From Bacillota bacterium (GTDB taxonomy: Bacteria > Bacillota > Clostridia > Lachnospirales > Lachnospiraceae): 5,263 nucleotides of DNA. The notes under the pieces were generated by a model that had not been told where the DNA came from, did not search any database, and was given only the letters and a program-made list of their open reading frames with translations. The first letter of the stretch is position 1; each line of letters starts with the position of its first letter. The translations under genes were made by a program, and so were the position numbers. The stretch spans positions 1 to 5,263 of the forward strand of contig JAEZQN010000146.1 in the NCBI GenBank assembly GCA_023441145.1. Reading direction: 5' to 3'. Below are positions 1 through 5,263 of this stretch, piece by piece.

Positions 1-240
1 AAGCTGAAATGGCCATATTTTCTTCCAAAACAAAACAACAACTGCCATGATTGCACCAAGCTGTATCACAACCCGAAACATTTCCATAAACTTTTTGGCG
101 TCAGGTATATTAATAGATTCACTATAATTAACAAATTCCTCTAAAAGTATCATATGGCCTGTACTACTTATAGGAAGCCATTCTGTCACTCCTTCTACAA
201 ATCCAAAAAGAAGAGTCACAAATAATTCATATAATGACAT
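1..240 (-). CDS. uppP: Undecaprenyl-diphosphatase (UppP/BacA), N-terminal part, cut by window edge
   Basis: This integral membrane enzyme dephosphorylates undecaprenyl diphosphate to the monophosphate. That recycles the lipid carrier for peptidoglycan and other wall polymers, and in many bacteria it gives low-level bacitracin resistance. Only the first 80 residues are present, against about 270-290 for the family. The diagnostic first motif is clear: GFVEGVTEWLPISSTGH at residues 13-29. It carries E16 and E20 of the (E/Q)xxxE catalytic motif, plus S26 and H29, matching E. coli E17, E21, S27 and H30 by eye. A second family segment, FRVVIQLGAIMAVVVLFWKK, follows at about residues 55-74 and is a membrane helix. 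The later PGxSRSxxT motif lies outside the window. The ATG at 240 is chosen because AAAGGAG (248-254) sits 7 nt upstream. The gene is divergent from the LTA-synthase-like gene. Confidence 0.96.
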   Translation of the reverse strand, partial: MSLYELFVTLLFGFVEGVTEWLPISSTGHMILLEEFVNYSESINIPDAKKFMEMFRVVIQLGAIMAVVVLFWKKIWPFQL

Positions 241-269
241 ACTTACACTCCTTTAACTTACTAAAGCTT

Positions 270-298
270 ATTCTATCGAAAACCAATCTAATATGCAA
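270..298 (-). promoter_or_regulatory. Candidate sigma-A promoter for uppP
   Basis: On the minus strand TTGCAT (298-293) and TAGAAT (275-270) are separated by exactly 17 nt. The -10 matches consensus at 5 of 6 positions, but the -35 is weak (TTG only). The predicted transcript start, near 263, leaves a leader of about 23 nt that holds the uppP ribosome site. Position and spacing support it; the weak -35 limits confidence. Confidence 0.45.
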
Positions 299-318
299 GT
301 AGGAGTTATGATATTATT

Positions 319-347
319 TTGACACGTTACTATATTTATGCTATATT
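319..347 (+). promoter_or_regulatory. Strong extended -10 sigma-A promoter for the LTA-synthase-like gene
   Basis: A perfect -35 TTGACA (319-324) is followed, after a 17-nt spacer, by TATATT (342-347). A TG at 339-340 forms an extended -10 (TGCTATATT). Transcription should start near 354, giving a 5' leader of about 30 nt with no obvious riboswitch or attenuator. The quality of the elements suggests strong, probably constitutive housekeeping expression. That is an inference. Confidence 0.85.
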
Positions 348-383
348 TTTAGAGTACTTGAATAATTTAAGAAAGAGGTTGTA

Positions 384-2633
384 ATGATGAATATGCCAGA
401 TGAAAAAAAGGATTATGGTGTATCTGATATGGATCGGATATATTTCGAATCCAATGGTAAAAGTTTTCGGCAAAATCCAGGAAACCGAAGAAGTTCATCC
501 TCATACGACGTGCGTGGCAGTAAGAACAAGCGTAGGAAGAAATCTGGTCCACTAGGGGTTGTCTTCTCATTAGGCAATATACTCTTCTTCCCTCTCATGT
601 TTGTCTATTTGGAAGTAATCTTCCATATTAGCATGAAGTTGCAAATGAAGTATCTTCCAATTTTCGTGTTTTTTGCTCTTTCTTTTGGTTTTATTGTTTC
701 AATTTTTACCTTACTATGCAATAAGACCATTAACAAAATTATTACTTACTTATTTACTATACTAGGTTGCTTACTATTCTGTATTGAAATGGTTTGTAAA
801 ACAGTATTGTCAAGCTATTATCAGCTACTAAGTTCAGCCGATACTGCTGCAAATAACAGACTAACTGATTATATTGGAGCAATCTTTGATGGTATATGGC
901 AAAAATGTTTCAGTATCATACTTTTATTACTTCCAATTATTTTCATTTTTACCATAGGACGTATGTATTTTAGTTTTAAGAGAAAATCTCTCCCACTGTT
1001 TGGTACTGTTTTTGTATTCGGTGTTTTCTTCCACATTTTTGGGCTATTGAGTCTACATCTTCCTTGGTCAGGTGATTTTGTACCATCTACATTATATGCT
1101 AGTGATACCAATGTAGACGATCAAGTGGAACAGCTTGGTATCCTAACTATGCTTCGTTTAGATGTAAAACATACTATATTTGGTGGCGGATCTGCAATGG
1201 ATTTAGACGATAGTGATTTTAGTGACTTAGATGTTTTAAATCCAAGTTCTACACCTTCTGCTTCGCCAAATGCAAGCAATGATCCTAATGCTACTTTAGC
1301 TCCAACAGAGCCACCAATTGATACCTCACCTAATATAATGGATATCGATTTTGAAACCTTAATTGCCAATTCGAAAAACGACAATATTGAATGGTTAAAT
1401 AAATACTATAGCAACTGCACCCCTACAAATAAAAATGAATACACTGGTATGTTTGAGGGATACAATGTAATCTTTGTTACTATGGAAGGTTTCTCTAAGT
1501 ACTTAATTGATAAAGATCGTACGCCAACATTATATAAGATGGCTAACGAAGGGTTTGTCTTTAATAAATACTACACTCCTCTTCATTACACTAGTACTTC
1601 TGGTGGAGAGTGGCAGAACCTAACAGGCCTTTACCCTAAGAACGGTAATCCTATTAGCATGAAGGAATCCGGTATACAGGGAACAAACCTTTACTTTTCT
1701 TTAGCTAATCAGTTAAACCGCCTCGGTTATACTTCTATTGGTTACCATAATAACAATGAGATGTATGGTCGTAAGAAGTCTCATCCAAACTTAGGATATG
1801 ACTGGAAGCAAGGAGGCATGGGGTTTGATTTACAATTAAATGCAAATGGCAATACTATATGGCCACAATCTGATCAATATATGATTGACACAACTGTAGA
1901 TCAATATATTAATAGTGGTAAACCATTTAATATTTATTATCTCACCGTTAGTGGTCATATGCCTTACAATTTTACTGGTGATGCAATGGCTGTAAAGAAC
2001 AAGGATATCGTTGCTAACCTTCCTTATACCGATACGACCAAGGCTTATATCGCTGCCAACATGGAAGTAGAGTATGCCATGAAGTCTCTGCTAGATAAAC
2101 TTGAGGCAGCTGGTATTGCAGATAAAACATTGATTGTAATGTCCCCAGACCATATTCCTTACTTTGATGTAGCTTCTCTAGAGGAGATTGCAGGAAAAAC
2201 CTTTGGTGGCGAAGGAATCAAGAACTTACAAGAATCTGATGTAGATTTTGATGTATATCGAAACTCTCTAATTATGTGGTCAGGTAGTATAGAAAAACCG
2301 ATTGAAGTGGACAAGCTATGCTCTCAGGTAGATATTCTTCCAACAGTTTCTAACCTATTAGGATTAGAATATGATTCAAGATTACTAGCTGGCTCTGATA
2401 TCTTAAGTACTGCTTCTCCATTAGTTATCTTCTCCTCTTCCTCATGGAAGACTGATAAAGGTTTCTATAACCGATATACTGGTGACTTTACTGTTGCTGA
2501 TGGTGTTACCATGACAGAGTCTGAGATTGAAGAGTATGTAGCTACTATGAAAAAGATAGTAAGATATAAGCTTGATTCTTCTGCTTTAATCGTAGAAGAA
2601 GATTATTATAATACTGTTTTTCCAAACTCTTAA
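384..2633 (+). CDS. LTA synthase family protein (LtaS-like membrane phosphoglycerol transferase, sulfatase fold)
   Basis: Family members transfer glycerol phosphate from phosphatidylglycerol to build the lipoteichoic-acid backbone on the outer membrane face. The 749 residues comprise a hydrophilic basic cytoplasmic tail (1-56, KNKRRKKSG at 47-55), five membrane helices (about 57-81, 90-111, 117-139, 172-193, 202-226), a low-complexity Asp-rich then Ser/Thr/Pro/Asn-rich linker (about 272-318), and an extracellular sulfatase-type domain (about 358-690). Active-site residues match S. aureus LtaS by eye: E368 in VTMEGF (E255), nucleophile T405 in STSGGEW (T300), R463 (R356), H525 in TVSGHMPY (H416), and D589-H590 in SPDHIPY (D475-H476). 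It is about 100 residues longer than typical LtaS (about 650), from the tail and linker. GAAAGAGG (371-378) precedes ATG 384 by 5 nt and ATG 387 by 8 nt, so either may be used. It could be a paralog making another glycerol-phosphate polymer. Confidence 0.93.
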   Translation: MMNMPDEKKDYGVSDMDRIYFESNGKSFRQNPGNRRSSSSYDVRGSKNKRRKKSGPLGVVFSLGNILFFPLMFVYLEVIFHISMKLQMKYLPIFVFFALSFGFIVSIFTLLCNKTINKIITYLFTILGCLLFCIEMVCKTVLSSYYQLLSSADTAANNRLTDYIGAIFDGIWQKCFSIILLLLPIIFIFTIGRMYFSFKRKSLPLFGTVFVFGVFFHIFGLLSLHLPWSGDFVPSTLYASDTNVDDQVEQLGILTMLRLDVKHTIFGGGSAMDLDDSDFSDLDVLNPSSTPSASPNASNDPNATLAPTEPPIDTSPNIMDIDFETLIANSKNDNIEWLNKYYSNCTPTNKNEYTGMFEGYNVIFVTMEGFSKYLIDKDRTPTLYKMANEGFVFNKYYTPLHYTSTSGGEWQNLTGLYPKNGNPISMKESGIQGTNLYFSLANQLNRLGYTSIGYHNNNEMYGRKKSHPNLGYDWKQGGMGFDLQLNANGNTIWPQSDQYMIDTTVDQYINSGKPFNIYYLTVSGHMPYNFTGDAMAVKNKDIVANLPYTDTTKAYIAANMEVEYAMKSLLDKLEAAGIADKTLIVMSPDHIPYFDVASLEEIAGKTFGGEGIKNLQESDVDFDVYRNSLIMWSGSIEKPIEVDKLCSQVDILPTVSNLLGLEYDSRLLAGSDILSTASPLVIFSSSSWKTDKGFYNRYTGDFTVADGVTMTESEIEEYVATMKKIVRYKLDSSALIVEEDYYNTVFPNS

Positions 2634-2661
2634 TAATAGAAAGCAGTGAATTGATAAAAAT

Positions 2662-2700
2662 AAAGGTAGTGGTACAAAAAACCACTACCTTTTCTATTAT
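2662..2700. terminator. Bidirectional intrinsic terminator between convergent genes
   Basis: A perfect 12-bp stem (AAAGGTAGTGGT at 2662-2673, ACCACTACCTTT at 2681-2692) encloses the 7-nt loop ACAAAAA. On the plus strand the stem ends in TTTT and a T-rich tail, 28 bp after the LTA-synthase-like stop. On the minus strand it is followed by TTTATTTTTATC. It can therefore also end the EF-G-like transcript, whose stop is at 2727. It probably prevents convergent read-through in both directions. Confidence 0.92.
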
Positions 2701-2726
2701 CTATTTATGTTTGTTTAACTATTCGC

Positions 2727-4811
2727 CTACTCTTCTGCCTTTTCCTTAGCATTTTCAGCAATCACCTTATCTTGAACATCATGAGGAGCCTGCTCATATC
2801 TAGAAAATTCATAGGAGAAATCACCGATACCACCAGTCATGGAACGTAAATCAGTAGAATATCCATAGATTTCTGCTAGTGGAATATCTGCAACAACCTC
2901 TTGCTTACCACCTTCTATCGGATTCATTCCAAGCACACGACCACGTCTCTTATTCAAATCTCCCATTACATCTCCTGTGAACTTATCAGGAACTACAACC
3001 TTTAAGTTTACAATTGGTTCAAGAAGTACTGGATTCGCTTCTGTAAAGGCTTGCTTAAAGGCAAGTATAGTAGCCATCTTAAATGCCTGCTCTGAGGAGT
3101 CAACAGGATGGTAGGAACCATCTACTAAAGTAGCTTTTACACCAACTACAGGATAGGAAGCCAAAGGCCCTTTGATAACACTTTCTTGTAAGCCTTTTTC
3201 TACTGCTGGGAAGTAGTTCTTAGGAACAGAACCTCCAAAAACTTTCTCTTCAAATACATAGGCACTCTCTAAATCTCCAGATGGTTCAAAATCCATTAAA
3301 ACGTCGCCATACTGACCATGTCCACCAGATTGCTTCTTATGTTTGCCACGAACCTGAACTTTCTTACGTATGGTTTCTCTATATGGAACTCTTGGTTTAG
3401 ATACCTCAATCTCTACCTTGTATTTACCAAGAAGCTTACTTACTGTAACATCAAGCTGTTGCTCACCAATCCCATATAATAAAGTCTGACGATTTTCTTT
3501 GTCATTGACTACCTTAAGGGTCAGATCTTCGTCCATAAGTTTACCAAGTGCTTGACTTACTTTATCATCGTCGCCTTTGTTCTTAGTAGTAAAACGTACA
3601 TAAGTATAAGGAGTAGTAGATACTGGTTTATCATAAAGAACTGGATTTGCTTTTGTAGCCAAGGTATCACCTGTACTTGTATTAGATAACTTACCTATAG
3701 CTCCAATATCTCCTGCCTTTAATTCCTTAACCTCCATCTGGTCTTTTCCACAGAACACATATAACCTACTAATCTTCTCCTCAGTCTCTGTATTCACATT
3801 GTATATCGTACTGTCAGCCTTAACACTTCCTGAATAAATCTTAAACAGATTAAACTTACCAATGAACGGATCAGCTATTGTCTTAAACACTTGTGCACTA
3901 AATGGTTTGCTTTCATCATAATCAGCATGAAAGGCCTCTTTCGTCTTCTGATTAACGCCTTCTACGCCCTTCTTATCAGGAGATGGAAAATACTTATCCA
4001 CTGCCTGTAATAACATAGTAGTTCCTCTACACAAAGTTCCAGAGCCTATTAAAACTGGCACAACAGAACCATCTATAACATTGCCACGAAGTGCCCCTGA
4101 AATCTCTTCCTGGGTAAACTCTTCACCAGCAAAATATTTTTCCATTAATTCTTCGTTGGTTTCCGCAACTGCCTCTAATAGCCTTTCACGACAAGTATCT
4201 AGATTCGCCATAGAGTAGTCAGGAATATCACACTCTTCATAATTACTTAAATCTGTAAAACGTCTTCCCTTCATCTTTACAACGTTAACAAATCCTACGA
4301 ACTTCTCGTTTTCACGAATTGGCAAATGAAAAGGTGCTATCTTCTTACCATATAATTCAGTTAATTTCTCAATTACCTCTCGATGACTGGCATGATCATC
4401 GTCCATATCAGTTACAAAAAACATTCTTGGAAGCTTGTATTTCTCACAAAAATCCCAAGCTTTCATGGTTCCAACTTCTACACCCGCTTTGGCAGAAATA
4501 ACAATAATTGCTGCGTCTGCTACATTAAGGGCTTCTTCTACTTCACCTACAAAGTCAAAATATCCAGGAGTATCAAGGAAATTTATCTTGGTACCTTCCC
4601 AAATTACTGGTACAATGGATGTATTGATAGAAAATAATCGCTTGATTTCCTCTTTGTCATAATCACTGATTGTATTACCTTCCTCAATCTTACCTTGTCT
4701 TTTGGTCATTCCCATTGTGTAAGCTATGGCTTCGACTAAAGTTGTCTTGCCTCAGCTTCCGTGCCCCAAAATGACTACATTACGAATGTTAGCAGCAGTG
4801 TATGTCTCCAT
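2727..4811 (-). CDS. Elongation factor G-like translational GTPase (EF-G paralog), interrupted by an in-frame TGA at codon 20
   Basis: EF-G-type GTPases act on the ribosome in translocation or recycling; this paralog's specific task is unknown. From ATG 4811 the frame has 694 codons, a normal family length, and opens METYTAANIRNVVILGHGS, then TGA, then GKTTLVEA, so the stop falls inside the P-loop. Numbered with the TGA as residue 20: switch I T47 (GNTIS), DTPGY 80-84, TDMD 134-137 where NKxD is expected, and GSG 256-258 as G5. Domain II covers about 300-400. Domain IV follows, with the SGGHGQYG loop (495-502) and tip H568 in SYHPVDSS (aligned with E. coli H583), then domain V with GDVMGDLNKRRG (613-624). 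The start is set by GGAGG 7 nt upstream and by homology. Starting at the later ATG 4715 would remove the P-loop, and that ATG has no ribosome site. It is not TetM-like. It may be a fresh pseudogene, a sequence error or a recoded gene. Confidence 0.9.
4752..4754 (-). other. In-frame TGA codon inside the P-loop of the EF-G-like gene
   Basis: Read on the minus strand, codons 16-23 are Gly-His-Gly-Ser-TGA-Gly-Lys-Thr. The family motif is GHxxxGKT, with Ala, Ser, Cys or Gly at the interrupted position. One base change from TGC or TGT (Cys), TCA (Ser) or GGA (Gly) would explain it. Reading frame and homology continue unbroken on both sides, so this is a substitution-type stop and not a frameshift. 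Confidence 0.9.
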
Positions 4812-4818
4812 ATTAATA

Positions 4819-4823
4819 CCTCC
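4819..4823 (-). promoter_or_regulatory. Ribosome binding site of the EF-G-like gene (decides the start)
   Basis: GGAGG on the minus strand (4823-4819) lies 7 nt before ATG 4811. This near-ideal site shows that translation was built to start at 4811, upstream of the in-frame TGA. The ATG codons downstream of the TGA (4715 and 4709) have no purine-rich sequence before them. Confidence 0.9.
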
Positions 4824-4903
4824 AGTACTATTTTTTGTAATGGAAAGGCTATCCTTAAAAAGGAACTTAAATAATTCATGTAGGACATGCTTCCCATGTG
4901 TAT

Positions 4904-4932
4904 ATTTTACTAAAATAATATCTTATTATCAA
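4904..4932 (-). promoter_or_regulatory. Best candidate sigma-A promoter for the EF-G-like gene
   Basis: On the minus strand TTGATA (4932-4927) and TAAAAT (4909-4904) are 17 nt apart, each matching consensus at 5 of 6 positions. Transcription would start near 4897 and leave a leader of about 86 nt. The -10 is embedded in a perfect palindrome, TATTTTA-C-TAAAATA (4903-4917), which could be an operator but may simply reflect AT-rich sequence. Confidence 0.6.
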
Positions 4933-4957
4933 CTATTATATTCACAATTCACAATGA

Positions 4958-4985
4958 ATTTTATTTGTTCTCAATCTTCTATCAA
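4958..4985 (-). promoter_or_regulatory. Possible second upstream promoter for the EF-G-like gene
   Basis: A second minus-strand TTGATA (4985-4980) and TAAAAT (4963-4958) pair has a 16-nt spacer and the same hexamers as the pair at 4904-4932, so tandem promoters are possible. A TATAAT (4940-4935) between them has no convincing -35. In such AT-rich DNA chance matches are likely. Confidence 0.3.
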
Positions 4986-5070
4986 TAATTCTTATAAATA
5001 TTAGTCATTTTAGAAGTATTTATTTTAATTTATGACGAAATACATCGAATTGTAACAAGGATACTAATTT

Positions 5071-5096
5071 GCTTTAAAGCGTTAAACTTTAACGTG
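5071..5096. repeat. Pair of adjacent palindromes just upstream of a -35 element (possible operator)
   Basis: GCTTTAAAGC (5071-5080) is a perfect 10-bp palindrome. It overlaps by one base CGTTAAA-C-TTTAACG (5080-5094), a perfect 15-bp inverted repeat with 7-bp arms and a one-base centre. A further GTGTTAA follows at 5094-5100. These end 4-11 bp before the TTGACA at 5105, a common position for an activator or repressor site. No specific regulator is recognised. Confidence 0.45.
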
Positions 5097-5104
5097 TTAA
5101 TGTA

Positions 5105-5133
5105 TTGACACACCTATATATTTGAGTTACAAT
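5105..5133 (+). promoter_or_regulatory. Strong sigma-A promoter for the gene starting at 5218
   Basis: A perfect TTGACA (5105-5110), a 17-nt spacer and TACAAT (5128-5133, 5 of 6) form a near-consensus promoter. Transcription would start near 5140, giving a leader of about 78 nt. The leader shows no clear riboswitch or terminator hairpin. Confidence 0.8.
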
Positions 5134-5217
5134 ACCACTATTAAAAAATTCTAATACACATACAAATATCCATTCAGGGCAAAATAGTAAAAGATTAATC
5201 GCTGAAAGGAATTTGTA

Positions 5218-5263
5218 ATGAAGGCAGGAGATTTAGAAATGATTATAGTAATGAAACCAGGAG
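5218..5263 (+). CDS. Start of an unidentified protein-coding gene, cut by window edge
   Basis: Fifteen codons are visible, reading MKAGDLEMIIVMKPG. AAAGGA (5205-5210) lies 7 nt before the ATG and a near-consensus promoter lies about 85 bp upstream, so this looks like a genuine gene start. Too little is present to assign a family. It is divergent from the EF-G-like gene, and any functional link is unknown. Confidence 0.7.
   Translation, partial: MKAGDLEMIIVMKPG

Larger units (their letters stand above)
4812..5217. other. Intergenic region, about 400 bp, regulatory and very AT-rich
   Basis: This stretch separates the divergent EF-G-like gene and the partial gene at the right edge. It holds the minus-strand promoter candidates near 4904-4985, a small hairpin ACATG-CTTCC-CATGT (4885-4899), the palindromes at 5071-5096 and the plus-strand promoter at 5105-5133. 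I find no credible protein gene, tRNA, riboswitch fold or repeat array. Between about 4986 and 5070 I see nothing assignable. Confidence 0.6.

Noticed and set aside
1121..1384. An 87-codon antisense frame inside the LTA-synthase-like gene
   Set aside because: It is antisense to the low-complexity linker and early catalytic domain, has no ribosome site, and shows no family resemblance. It is a shadow frame.
2727..4715. ATG at 4715 as the true start of the EF-G-like protein
   Set aside because: It has no Shine-Dalgarno sequence and would delete the P-loop, while GGAGG and EF-G homology upstream point clearly to 4811.
2727..4811. A ribosomal-protection tetracycline resistance gene (TetM type)
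   Set aside because: The N-terminus (NIRNVVILGHG) and C-terminal domains match EF-G-like paralogs. TetM-type proteins start differently (AHVDAGKTT), and there is no mobile-element context.
2727..4811. A variant genetic code with TGA read as Trp
   Set aside because: Tryptophan in the neighbouring genes is encoded by TGG, no other internal TGA is present in the window, and Trp is not expected in this P-loop position.
4885..4899. ACATG-CTTCC-CATGT hairpin in the EF-G-like leader, as a riboswitch or attenuator
   Set aside because: It has only five base pairs, overlaps the predicted transcript start and has no T-run, so it is too weak to call.
4726..5004. A 92-codon open frame on the plus strand opposite the EF-G-like start and its leader
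   Set aside because: Its first part is the antisense of the conserved EF-G N-terminus and the rest runs through AT-rich leader DNA. It has no ribosome site before its ATG, and it is open partly because the sense strand carries the TGA anomaly.
5032..5055. A seven-codon reading frame (MTKYIEL) in the intergenic region, as a leader peptide
   Set aside because: It has no ribosome site and lies upstream of the promoter at 5105, so it would not be on that transcript.

Overview
The window looks like chromosomal DNA of a low-GC, Gram-positive anaerobe of the Clostridia, most likely Lachnospiraceae-like. This is inferred from AT-rich intergenic DNA, strong GGAGG-type ribosome sites, near-consensus sigma-A promoters, a lipoteichoic-acid-synthase family gene, and an extra EF-G-like GTPase of the kind common in that group. 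I saw no mobile element, CRISPR array, tRNA or rRNA.

Layout. Positions 1-240 (minus) hold the first 80 codons of undecaprenyl-diphosphatase (uppP), which runs off the left edge. A divergent promoter region of about 140 bp separates it from a 749-residue LTA-synthase-like membrane phosphoglycerol transferase (384-2633, plus). This gene has a very clear extended -10 promoter. A near-perfect 12-bp hairpin (2662-2692), T-rich on both strands, ends it and the gene that converges on it. That convergent gene (2727-4811, minus) encodes an elongation-factor-G-like protein. About 400 bp of AT-rich regulatory DNA follows, with divergent promoters and a palindrome. The first 15 codons of an unrecognised plus-strand gene (5218 onward) close the window.

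How the genes relate. uppP (lipid-carrier recycling) and the LTA-synthase-like gene (polyglycerol-phosphate transfer outside the membrane) are both envelope functions and are transcribed divergently. The EF-G-like gene is separate and has its own promoter region.

The most notable anomaly is in the EF-G-like gene. The ribosome site and the start of homology place its start at 4811, but codon 20 is an in-frame TGA inside the P-loop (GHGS-stop-GKT). The remaining 674 codons are intact and look conserved. A recent nonsense mutation, a sequence error and UGA recoding are all possible. I see no convincing SECIS element. The same protein also lacks the usual NKxD guanine-recognition motif (it reads TDMD). 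Beyond this I do not see a convincing new multi-gene system.
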